Under the pieces are notes generated by a model. That model was not told where the DNA came from, made no database searches, and was given only the letters and a program-made list of their open reading frames with translations. Positions 6,484 to 13,478 of a stretch of DNA of 20,103 nucleotides are shown here, in pieces; the stretch's first letter is position 1, and every line of letters starts with the position of its first letter. The DNA comes from a virus. Made by a program: the position numbers and the translations under genes. The stretch spans positions 1-20,103 of IMG/VR virus record IMGVR_UViG_3300025598_001100; one strand, 5' to 3'.

Positions 6484-6879
6484 TCAATACTTAATAAAAG
6501 AACCATTTTCTCCGTCTTCGGAGACTTCAATCCAAATCTCACGATCTGGATACTTTGCTGAGATTGTGTCATATAAATCATCTGACATCATCTCGCAACT
6601 TTTATAGTCAAGTTTCAAAACGGAATCTTGACCATTATACAGCGACTCGAGCCATCGCTTGAATTGTATGAACTCGACATCTCTGTCATTGTGTTGCACA
6701 CTAAGCCACACCCTGAAATGAAAGATGTGACGATGAGGAGTACCAAGAAACGATACGTCATACATGTCTCCTGTTGCTAATTTTGGATCTGTTGCGGCCG
6801 CTGGATAGCAGTGGATACCTTCCTTTTGAAAAGTAACCCAGATCATTTTATTTGGTCTAATATCTTGTTTAATAATCAT
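6484..6879 (-). CDS. QueD-like (6-carboxytetrahydropterin synthase family) protein
   Basis: Proposed T-fold protein of the PTPS/QueD family, which converts dihydroneopterin triphosphate to 6-carboxytetrahydropterin. Three histidines fit the zinc site: EGIHCYP, then PHRHIFHF in the position of the family's HGHxY. Downstream, DVEFIQFKRWLESLY matches the 'M/V-x-DFxxLK' strand-helix. SCEMMSDDLYDTI matches PT(S/A)ENLA, and the final EVSEDGENGSFIKY matches the Glu-anchored last strand. The catalytic LDH motif reads LDY here (VLKLDYKSCE), so activity may be altered. The match is by motif order only. FolE, QueE and a DpdA-like gene in the same window favour the assignment. Confidence 0.55.
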   Translation of the reverse strand: MIIKQDIRPNKMIWVTFQKEGIHCYPAAATDPKLATGDMYDVSFLGTPHRHIFHFRVWLSVQHNDRDVEFIQFKRWLESLYNGQDSVLKLDYKSCEMMSDDLYDTISAKYPDREIWIEVSEDGENGSFIKY

Positions 6880-7529
6880 TAATTTTCTCTTTTAAAGCGT
6901 TGTAACGGAAACTGATCTACTTGTAGTTTATAGATAAAAAACACTAATGTCAATCTATCAGACGTATTATTTTTTACAAAATTATTAGCGGCATGATACA
7001 TATGACTATCAAATGCAACTAATCGATTGAATTTATTTTTAACTATAATAGATTCTGAAAATTGTTTATTATTTTCTTCTCTATAATTTTTATATTCAAT
7101 ATTTTTCTTAGGATCTTTTATTGTTTCTGCAAATTTATCTTGATGTAATGCTTGCGGAGCCATAACTGCTGAATCATATACAGTTGTTCCTGCATCAGGT
7201 GTAGCATCATCATCTAAATATATAATTCCGGTAATCAAGGCATCGTCGACATGTGCCCACCCACTATCATATATTGAACTTACTTTTTGAAAACATCCAG
7301 TTGAGCTCCATGCATAGGTATGATTTGCAGGATAAAATATTTTTAAAAACCTTGTTATAGTATTGTCAAAAAAATTCTTATCCAATTTATGCAAAGGCAA
7401 AGACCGTTCACCGGGCCATCGACTCTCATCGTCGGTTTGATATTCTTGCCTTAATGCATAATCTCTAACCATTAAGGGATTATCAAAAAAATTATCTACT
7501 ACTGTTGTAGGAATTATATAATTATTCAC
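6879..7529 (-). CDS. 2-oxoglutarate/Fe(II)-dependent oxygenase-like protein
   Basis: A 216-residue protein of the 2OG-Fe(II) oxygenase type common in marine phages. The iron site reads WAHVDD (H93, D95) with a distal histidine in SHMYHAANNF (H179). A conserved Arg for 2-oxoglutarate follows in SDRLTLVFF (R192). Substrate unknown. Such enzymes hydroxylate proteins, nucleobases or small molecules. The start chosen is GTG 7529, which overlaps the upstream TGA (GTGA) and gives the N-terminus NNYIIPTTVVDNFFDNP, which looks like the family start. A TTG at 7559 would add ten residues. AT content is locally high relative to its neighbours. Confidence 0.8.
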   Translation of the reverse strand: MNNYIIPTTVVDNFFDNPLMVRDYALRQEYQTDDESRWPGERSLPLHKLDKNFFDNTITRFLKIFYPANHTYAWSSTGCFQKVSSIYDSGWAHVDDALITGIIYLDDDATPDAGTTVYDSAVMAPQALHQDKFAETIKDPKKNIEYKNYREENNKQFSESIIVKNKFNRLVAFDSHMYHAANNFVKNNTSDRLTLVFFIYKLQVDQFPLQRFKREN

Positions 7530-8041
7530 AGCGTTGTATCTTGTGTATATTGATCCCAATAAGTGTATTTGTCTTTACTCATTAGATCGTGTAGTTGATG
7601 TGTCCATACACCGGGATTTGTAGCACCCCAAGTGCGATCATCAAGTTTAAGTGTAGCATTATAGTTAAGTTGATTGATATACGGTAGTTTAACACTAATC
7701 ATAGGAACAAAACGTGGATATTCGTTATAAGAAGATTCTAATACACCTTCAATATGTTCAACACCAAAGTCTAGAGTTACCCAATAGTCTTTCTTTAAAC
7801 ACGGAATAATAACATCATCCCAGCGTTTGTATTCTCCGTGGCTAATCGATTTAGGATTAAAACTTTGACTAGTGCCAAAGTAGATATGTTTTACTTTACT
7901 TTCTTCAGCTTTTGTAAGGATTTCTTCGATAGGAGGAGTTCCTACAACAAATAAGGTAAACATACTATGACAAATAGTATGCTCCACTTCATAACCTGTG
8001 AAATAAACAACATCTTGTCGTTCTTCTGTGTTTAATCCCAT
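7526..8041 (-). CDS. Hypothetical protein (171 aa)
   Basis: An alpha/beta protein with no recognised domain. Early strands are VVYFTGYEVEHTICHSMFTL and FVVGTPP. A helix then a strand follow (EEILTKAEESKVKHIYFGTS), and later YWVTLDFGVEHIEGVLESS. The strand-helix alternation suggests a small Rossmann-like fold. The gene sits inside a coupled set: it overlaps the dehydrogenase end by 10 bases and the oxygenase start by four. It is probably co-made with them, and it may be an accessory subunit of that cassette. That role is inferred only from position. Confidence 0.68.
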   Translation of the reverse strand: MGLNTEERQDVVYFTGYEVEHTICHSMFTLFVVGTPPIEEILTKAEESKVKHIYFGTSQSFNPKSISHGEYKRWDDVIIPCLKKDYWVTLDFGVEHIEGVLESSYNEYPRFVPMISVKLPYINQLNYNATLKLDDRTWGATNPGVWTHQLHDLMSKDKYTYWDQYTQDTTL

Positions 8042-8937
8042 TTAATATAACCTCTGCTGTAACCACTCGGACGATTAACGCCATCCGCAAACGCTTGTTC
8101 CCACTCTGTAGTACGATTGTAACATTTTGTCCAAAAAGAATCAACCTCTAAGTAACCGTTTTCGATAAAATACCTTGCCATTTGCATACAATCAATAAAA
8201 TAAGGATTACGTGGACTTGGCTTAATAGTAGTAACAGCCTTCCAAAGTTGAGATTGCGCTTCTTGTTTAGATACTGCTTTGCCAACTCCATCGATAATTA
8301 ATGCATTATTATTTAGGTTAATTTGTAAACCTAGCTCATAATTTCCACTAAGATCTACAACAACATCATAATTTTCAATAGTGCTTGATAAAAGTTTATC
8401 TCCCCACAAATCTTTATTGCTGTGTCCAAGCACATCTACATGAAAGATATAACCATTTAGGCGCATAGCATGATAAGCAACCCAAGCAAGGAAACCACTA
8501 CCAATAATTAACATACGTGTGTTTTCACTTTGACCTTGTCTATCTAATAATTGTTCTTTAGCCTGATTAATAAGATTGAGTCCACACGCTACTGGTTCAA
8601 GAATATATTTAGGATTAGCTTCGGGGACTACTACAAATTCTTCAATTCTAACATTATAATAATCGGCATACGCTGGTTCACCTCGTGTAGCAACAATATC
8701 GCCAACGTTGGTTTTAGCAATGCCTGATCCAACTTTGGTTACAATGCCTAACCCTTCGTGACCTTGCATGTGCAACGGTAATGGCCCGAATTCGCCCATC
8801 ATCATATCAATGTCGCTACGACAAACACCTGTCATTAACGATTTAACTTCAATTTCATAAGTATTTGGTTCAGGTTTATCGTACTCAACTTCATCAAACC
8901 AACCTTGACCGTTAGTTTGCAAACATTTTACTTTCAT
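8032..8937 (-). CDS. Zinc-type alcohol dehydrogenase-like oxidoreductase (MDR)
   Basis: A medium-chain dehydrogenase of 301 residues. The catalytic zinc region is clear: GVCRSDIDMMMG (C39) and QGHEGLGIV (H60, E61). The four-cysteine structural zinc loop of classical members is missing: the segment reads GDIVATRGEPAYADYYNVRI. The Rossmann domain begins MLIIGSGFLAWVAYHAM and is shorter than usual, since the family is typically about 340-380 aa. ATG 8937 overlaps the upstream TGA (ATGA). The frame runs further to a TTG at 8964, but that would overlap the neighbour by 31 bases. Substrate unknown. Pairing with a Gfo/Idh/MocA enzyme suggests a sugar or polyol pathway. Confidence 0.82.
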   Translation of the reverse strand: MKVKCLQTNGQGWFDEVEYDKPEPNTYEIEVKSLMTGVCRSDIDMMMGEFGPLPLHMQGHEGLGIVTKVGSGIAKTNVGDIVATRGEPAYADYYNVRIEEFVVVPEANPKYILEPVACGLNLINQAKEQLLDRQGQSENTRMLIIGSGFLAWVAYHAMRLNGYIFHVDVLGHSNKDLWGDKLLSSTIENYDVVVDLSGNYELGLQINLNNNALIIDGVGKAVSKQEAQSQLWKAVTTIKPSPRNPYFIDCMQMARYFIENGYLEVDSFWTKCYNRTTEWEQAFADGVNRPSGYSRGYIKWD

Positions 8938-9815
8938 AATTTTTCTACTTGTTCGTGGATCCAAAGGTCAATGTCATATTGATTTAACCAGAATTGATAA
9001 TTATCCATATTGTCTATAGCATCTTTGATCATATTTGAATATGCTTCTTCTGGACATAACCCTAATTCAAAACTTTCTATTAATCCATCATTGGTATGAA
9101 AATCAATCCGCCTTAAATCATCGGTGGTATTTCTCCAATTAGCTTCTAACGACCATTTATTTCCAAAATCTATATAACAATGATCGTCGACATCATATAT
9201 TCCATCTGATTTAACAACACCGTAATCAGTTTGAGTTAAATCCTTTAACTCCCATTGCCTATTAGAACCATAATCTTTTAACAGTTCTTTACGCCAGTTT
9301 GGATTAAGGGCAATATATAAACTTAATAAATGTGGCATTAAATCTCTACTAACACCTCCAAATGCTAATTTTTTTGTAGTAAACCAAGTTCCAGGGTTAG
9401 GTACACGATCTTTATTACACCAAAACAAATCAACATACCGGGCTCTTAATGCTTGTAACTTTAATTCATCTATATTACTACGCCACATATTGTTTTTAAC
9501 CATCATAAATCGTGTTTGAGGGAATGTGGTTATAAGTTTAGCCCATGTGAGACTAGTAGCAACACCTGGTTTTTCAATAAAAACAATCTTTGTATAAGGC
9601 GCTAGTTTAGCCGCAAGCTCGAAATGCGTAAAGTTAGGAGTACAAATGTGTACAGTATCAAACATGTGGCATTTAATAATAGCTGAATCCACAGTTTGAA
9701 AATCTGCACCTTTATTTGGGTCGCTATCTACGGTAATTACACCGTGACCAAGTTCAGTTAATACTTTAACATATAGATTGCCAATGCCCATACCTACAAC
9801 AAGACTAGTTTTCAT
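8934..9815 (-). CDS. Gfo/Idh/MocA-family oxidoreductase
   Basis: An NAD(P)-dependent oxidoreductase of 293 residues. The N-terminal Rossmann fold starts LVVGMGIGNLYVKVL (residues 5-19). CTPNFTHFELA (58-68) and the family signature EKPG (81-84) follow. The C-terminal domain holds FGGVSRDLMPHLLSLY (152-167), with the D-x3-H pair (D158, H162) that members use in catalysis. Such enzymes act on sugars, inositols and aminosugars. The ATG follows the BPSL0761-like gene with an 11-base overlap, and its stop overlaps the dehydrogenase start, so the two are translationally coupled. They may act one after the other. Substrate unknown. Confidence 0.85.
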   Translation of the reverse strand: MKTSLVVGMGIGNLYVKVLTELGHGVITVDSDPNKGADFQTVDSAIIKCHMFDTVHICTPNFTHFELAAKLAPYTKIVFIEKPGVATSLTWAKLITTFPQTRFMMVKNNMWRSNIDELKLQALRARYVDLFWCNKDRVPNPGTWFTTKKLAFGGVSRDLMPHLLSLYIALNPNWRKELLKDYGSNRQWELKDLTQTDYGVVKSDGIYDVDDHCYIDFGNKWSLEANWRNTTDDLRRIDFHTNDGLIESFELGLCPEEAYSNMIKDAIDNMDNYQFWLNQYDIDLWIHEQVEKL

Positions 9816-10065
9816 TTGTAAATTTCTTTCCTTCTTCCCAATACTTGATCATACGACTAACATCTTCCATACGTTCTTGCACGACATTAGGAGCCGCACG
9901 TTCTAATTCTTTCAAATTATGATAACTAGGATAATGACGCAAGCACCAGCGAGCTTGTTCGCGTATTTCTTTTGGAATACGTGGAGTTTTTTGAGGATTC
10001 ATTAGGTCCTGTAGAAACTCTTCAGTTCGCTGTATACTTTTAAATCTTTCGTCAGGTAATGTCAT
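9805..10065 (-). CDS. BPSL0761-family protein (86 aa)
   Basis: The sequence matches the uncharacterised BPSL0761-type family: it begins MTLPDERFKSIQRTEEFLQD. It then carries RIPKEIREQARWCLRHYPS, followed by YHNLKELERAAP. All-helical, no membrane segment, with a charged C-terminus. Family members are found in proteobacteria and phages, and no function is established as far as I know. The start codon lies 14 bases inside the end of the DpdA-like gene, so the two are probably made together. It may help that enzyme; this is inference from adjacency only. Confidence 0.75.
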   Translation of the reverse strand: MTLPDERFKSIQRTEEFLQDLMNPQKTPRIPKEIREQARWCLRHYPSYHNLKELERAAPNVVQERMEDVSRMIKYWEEGKKFTNEN

Positions 10066-11758
10066 GTACGCTTGCTTCTAAAGCATCGAGTTTATCAATT
10101 GCCGACTCGTCAAAATCGGTTTCTTCTTCTAATTGTACACTATCTTCTTCTACTTCTTCAAACAATTCGAAGAATTTAGTACTGGCATTAACTGTACGTT
10201 TGCCCGTATATCCTCTAGTTCCCGGAATAGCTTGCCAAAATTTATCAAATCCGTCGATAATTGCATTAGCAGTGTCTCGATCAGGAGCACTAAAAATAGC
10301 ATCTACGATATCTTTGAAGTATATTCGATCAAATTTTTCATCTACTAGCATAGCAGGACAAAGACCAGCATCATATTGACGATTTGCCTCTTGTACACTA
10401 TTCAAATGCAACCATACATTATGACCCATCATAATAGCATAGGTAAAACTATCCCAACTTGTTTTACCTTCTTTACCTATCTTATTTAGATCACCGGGCC
10501 CATATATACAAATCTTATTAACTTCTACTCCATCCATTAATGGGCTAGTAGTAAAAGACTCGAAATGTTTATCTTGTACTACTACGTCTTGGAATAATCT
10601 TGTGTCTTTAGCATACTTTTTGTCATCAAGAGACGGCAACATACGGTAGAGCCACTTTTCTCTGTCCTTAATTTCTGTTTGGACATAGATTTGTCCGTTT
10701 GCGGTTGCAAGGAACGGTGAGGCGCAATCAAAAGAGATGGTAAAGTTTTCATTATGATATTTCCTTATTGCACGTTGTATGTCAGTTAATAATAATGCCC
10801 ATTCCAATTTACTAGTTCCTAGGAAGTGCATCCAATCTTGATGTCCTTTTTCAAGAAGACCATCAAATTTTAATGCCACTAGTCTGCGCAATGTTAATTC
10901 GACATCACACATATTCTGTCCACCCATAGCCCAGCCATTAAAAGCCTTATCGCCATATATGTTAGGATCGCAAAAATCCTTCATTTGCTGATACCAATCT
11001 TCTGCTTGTGCGTGATTTTCACCTTGCAATACATTTAAAAATTTACAAGCACCTGTACGGTGTTTAATAAAATATTCGTTATTGTATTTTGTAGCATTTA
11101 CAGCTTGTTGATATGAACTAATACCAGTGGCCTTCTTTCCAACAGGGCTACGTTCAACCCATGCTGGAATATCAAGCACCATTCCGTAATCCATTAATGC
11201 ATCCATCCATGCTAACACTTGTTCACGTTTTTTCTGCGCCGCATCTAGTAATGCTTGATAGTTTTTAACATGATCAATCTTAGTATATTTTGGATTTCCA
11301 TTTTTATCTAATTTAGGATCTCCAGTTGGATGCAGTTGTGGCACAAGTTCGACTCCTAATGCGTGAACTTCCTTCCATTTAGCTGCCACTTCAGGGCCAT
11401 TAGGATCTCTCCATTCTCCTGCCCATACGCCTTTACCAATCTGGAATCCGCCCGAATCACCTAAAACCCAACTTGTTGTACGATCCCTGTTGCGAAACAT
11501 ATCTTCGCTAGGATCAAATTTAGTTAAATCTAAATTAGCGTGACCTGCACTATATAAACAATGATCAAAGTAAAATGCCGCATTTGGATTTAGATAATTC
11601 ATAGCTTCGATCCCTAATGGGCCAAAGCTCGCAGGTATACGTGCAGGATCGACGTAGTTACTATGACGTTGTTTGCCTATATAAGTGCTATAAAATCCTG
11701 ACGTTGCCGGCAGGAAATATGCATAATCACTTTGAGTGGCAGTAAGATTCTTATTCAA
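10052..11758 (-). CDS. dpdA: DpdA-like DNA guanine transglycosylase (TGT superfamily)
   Basis: A 568-residue member of the tRNA-guanine transglycosylase fold. The hallmark LGDSGGFQIGKG (99-110) holds the Asp of the TGT 'DSGGFQ' motif. LDIPAW (195-200), KFLNVLQGE (239-247) and NGWAMGG (274-280) follow. FDCASPF (343-349) is equivalent to the nucleophile region 'FDC(V)xPT' of TGT. The CxCxxC...H zinc site of tRNA enzymes is not seen, which favours a phage DpdA that swaps guanine in DNA for a 7-deazaguanine. The acidic tail (about 530-568) is unusual. The start is TTG 11758: the first ATG is at residue 53, which would discard an apparently conserved N-terminus. It overlaps the DUF2061 gene by eight bases. 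Confidence 0.85.
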   Translation of the reverse strand: MNKNLTATQSDYAYFLPATSGFYSTYIGKQRHSNYVDPARIPASFGPLGIEAMNYLNPNAAFYFDHCLYSAGHANLDLTKFDPSEDMFRNRDRTTSWVLGDSGGFQIGKGVWAGEWRDPNGPEVAAKWKEVHALGVELVPQLHPTGDPKLDKNGNPKYTKIDHVKNYQALLDAAQKKREQVLAWMDALMDYGMVLDIPAWVERSPVGKKATGISSYQQAVNATKYNNEYFIKHRTGACKFLNVLQGENHAQAEDWYQQMKDFCDPNIYGDKAFNGWAMGGQNMCDVELTLRRLVALKFDGLLEKGHQDWMHFLGTSKLEWALLLTDIQRAIRKYHNENFTISFDCASPFLATANGQIYVQTEIKDREKWLYRMLPSLDDKKYAKDTRLFQDVVVQDKHFESFTTSPLMDGVEVNKICIYGPGDLNKIGKEGKTSWDSFTYAIMMGHNVWLHLNSVQEANRQYDAGLCPAMLVDEKFDRIYFKDIVDAIFSAPDRDTANAIIDGFDKFWQAIPGTRGYTGKRTVNASTKFFELFEEVEEDSVQLEEETDFDESAIDKLDALEASVHDIT

Positions 11759-11930
11759 GTTTACCCCATTTAATCTTTAACCATAATCTTTCCATGGCGT
11801 AATGAACCGCAGTTAAAATGACATGGATTATAACGGCATCCTCTAAACCAGTCCATATAGCAGTTATAAGCAAAGCTACTATTCTATAACTTAATGCTCT
11901 TAATATAGTACGTTTGTGTAATTCAGCCAT
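11751..11930 (-). CDS. DUF2061 small membrane protein (59 aa)
   Basis: Found by direct reading. ATG 11930 shares one base with the clamp stop (TAATG), and TAA is at 11751-11753. The sequence matches the DUF2061 pattern: KRTILRALSYRIVALLITAI at the start and AVHYAMERLWLKIKWG at the end. Two hydrophobic segments (about 13-27 and 32-44) make it an integral inner-membrane protein. DUF2061 proteins are of unknown function. Its 3' end contains the TTG start of the DpdA-like gene, so clamp, DUF2061 and DpdA are likely translated in series. The WT-G-ED loop and ER-W pair are the recognisable residues. Confidence 0.75.
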   Translation of the reverse strand: MAELHKRTILRALSYRIVALLITAIWTGLEDAVIIHVILTAVHYAMERLWLKIKWGKLE

Positions 11931-12661
11931 TATTTGCTCTGCGCTGGAAGAATGTATTCGTATTCTGTAATACCGCTGTCTACAGTAATTTGTAGAGCAC
12001 CTTGATCACTAATACGCATGGTTTTGTCGCCAGTTAAATTAAGAATACTCATAACTTGTACGACAGGCCAAGACCATGCTTGTTTTAATTTGCCATTAAT
12101 GCCTGCTTGGAATGTAAACGATCCAGCATGTGTACTCGCATCTCCAAAACTAAACACTAGATTACTATCTTCTGTTCTAACTTGGAATACTTGTTCTTCT
12201 GTGTGAGCAGTAGCTTGGAATTTTAATTTTTGTATACTAGCCATAGTTGGCTGGAATTCAATGTTCCAAGTTGCACCTTTAAACTTAACAGTTTTTAATT
12301 TGTCATTGATAATATCGCTATTCATAAAACGATAATCATTTTCAAAGTCGCCAGCACCGTTTTGGAAATGTAATCCTGTAGGAATTTCTTCTCCGTTACG
12401 TACTTGTTTAACTACCTTAATAGTAAAATTTTCTTTGTATTCTGGGCATTTCAAATGAATGTCTAACTTGTTTAAGTTAGGCATACCAAACACTCCATCT
12501 AAATCTTCAATAGCTTCTTTAGTCTTAGCATTAAGAATAACGCTACGGTCTTCGGCCATTGATTCAATAACTGTTTCTTTATCGGTTGCACTAATTTTAA
12601 TTAGTGGTAAAAATCCTAGGCTATGCGTATGTGCTACTAGGTCTTGTAAAAAGTCTTTCAT
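11930..12661 (-). CDS. Sliding clamp (T4 gp45-like DNA polymerase processivity factor)
   Basis: A 243-residue ring-forming clamp subunit that tethers DNA polymerase to DNA and, in T4, also activates late transcription. Family features include the C-terminal block DASTHAGSFTFQAG, then WSWPVVQVMSILNLTGD and TMRISDQGALQITVDSGI, ending EYEYILPAQSK. Length fits gp45 (about 228 aa). I chose ATG 12661 over ATG 12673: GGAG lies six bases before 12661 and overlaps the earlier ATG. A consensus sigma70 promoter stands immediately upstream, so it can be expressed apart from the polymerase. The DNA polymerase ends with a matching clamp-binding tail (NLFEF). Confidence 0.85.
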   Translation of the reverse strand: MKDFLQDLVAHTHSLGFLPLIKISATDKETVIESMAEDRSVILNAKTKEAIEDLDGVFGMPNLNKLDIHLKCPEYKENFTIKVVKQVRNGEEIPTGLHFQNGAGDFENDYRFMNSDIINDKLKTVKFKGATWNIEFQPTMASIQKLKFQATAHTEEQVFQVRTEDSNLVFSFGDASTHAGSFTFQAGINGKLKQAWSWPVVQVMSILNLTGDKTMRISDQGALQITVDSGITEYEYILPAQSK

Positions 12662-12681
12662 ATGATTCTCCATGTTTTATG

Positions 12682-12710
12682 ATTATACTTAGGTTTTGTG
12701 ACTATGTCAA
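12682..12710 (-). promoter_or_regulatory. Consensus sigma70 promoter before the sliding clamp gene
   Basis: On the minus strand TTGACA (12705-12710) and TATAAT (12682-12687) are separated by exactly 17 bases, a perfect match to the bacterial housekeeping consensus. The TGA inside the -35 hexamer is also the stop codon of the dehydrogenase-like gene. The -10 lies about 20 bases from the clamp ATG, so the leader is very short and contains the GGAG ribosome binding site. It would serve the clamp, DUF2061, DpdA and further genes. Predicted from sequence alone, but chance is unlikely. Confidence 0.8.
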
Positions 12711-13477
12711 GGTTTTTTTCTTATCGTTTTATTATATTCTACTGCTGATTCTAATATAGTAAGTGGCGTATTTGCTCGATTTGCATATTCAATAAGAGCG
12801 TTGGTATCTTTTGGAAAACATGTTCCGCCGAACCCTCTATCTCCATCGAAACTAACAACTGTATGACTAGCACCCACGCGAGTATCGTGTGTAATAATCT
12901 GTCTTACTAAATTATAGTCTGCACCACTAATATTGCATAGATCATATAGTTGATTAAAGAACGCTACTTTTGTAGCTAAAAAACTATTGATACTATATTT
13001 TACTAATGATGCTTCTGTTACACTACAGTAAAAATATAATTTACAGTCGGGCAATACTTCTGTAAAAACTTCTTGCCAAAATCCTTCTGGATCTTCGCCA
13101 CCTAACACCATATATTTCTGATTGGCAAAATCTTCAACTGCACTAACTGCTCGTAAAAATTCTGGATTGTAACAGATACTGTGCTTAGGAAACGCTGTTT
13201 GTATTGCAAACAATTGATCTGGAACTATTGTAGATTTGACTAACACTGGCATGAATACTGGAACGTTTTCCATTACAGCATATACTTGGCTATCATCACA
13301 TGCTTCTTCTTTAGTATGCGGAGTACCTACACAGATAATAATGCCATCTGCATCTGGGTGATTAGCGATAGTGTCATCGCTGTATTTTGGATCAATGATT
13401 ACTAACTCGTGACCTTTTTCCAATGTTCTTGCTACTGCCTTACCGACAAATCCATATCCTGCAATTATAATTTTCAT
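12707..13477 (-). CDS. Short UDP-glucose/GDP-mannose dehydrogenase-like protein
   Basis: The first two domains of a nucleotide-sugar 6-dehydrogenase, which oxidises UDP-glucose (or a similar donor) to the uronic acid. The NAD fold starts MKIIIAGYGFVGKAVA (G7, G9, G12). NPEFLRA (104-110), YSINSFLATK (161-170) and the catalytic cysteine in GFGGTCFPKD (C220) are intact. The protein ends at residue 256 (EYNKTIRKKP), just after the central helix, whereas bacterial enzymes run to about 390-450 aa. The C-terminal substrate-binding domain is therefore absent. ATG 13477 is preferred; a TTG at 13489 would reach into the polymerase gene. It follows the polymerase stop by one base. Confidence 0.83.
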   Translation of the reverse strand: MKIIIAGYGFVGKAVARTLEKGHELVIIDPKYSDDTIANHPDADGIIICVGTPHTKEEACDDSQVYAVMENVPVFMPVLVKSTIVPDQLFAIQTAFPKHSICYNPEFLRAVSAVEDFANQKYMVLGGEDPEGFWQEVFTEVLPDCKLYFYCSVTEASLVKYSINSFLATKVAFFNQLYDLCNISGADYNLVRQIITHDTRVGASHTVVSFDGDRGFGGTCFPKDTNALIEYANRANTPLTILESAVEYNKTIRKKP

Positions 13478-13478
13478 A

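Noticed and set aside
6464-6506. TATAAA at 6478-6483 as a promoter before the 82-residue protein
   Set aside because: No acceptable -35 hexamer occurs 16-18 bases upstream.
8937-8964. Longer N-terminus of the zinc-type dehydrogenase from TTG 8964
   Set aside because: The ATG at 8937 overlaps the upstream stop as ATGA and gives the family N-terminus. The TTG would add nine non-conserved residues.
10059-10379. Plus-strand ORF of 106 codons
   Set aside because: It is antisense to the acidic, Glu/Asp-rich C-terminus of the DpdA-like gene. The Ser-rich product is the expected complement of GAA/GAT codons, and no ribosome binding site or neighbour supports it.
10052-11758. The TGT-like gene as a tRNA-queuosine enzyme
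   Set aside because: The CxCxxC...H zinc site of tRNA-guanine transglycosylases is not visible, the protein is about 190 residues longer than bacterial Tgt, and the phage context favours DNA modification. A phylogeny would settle it.
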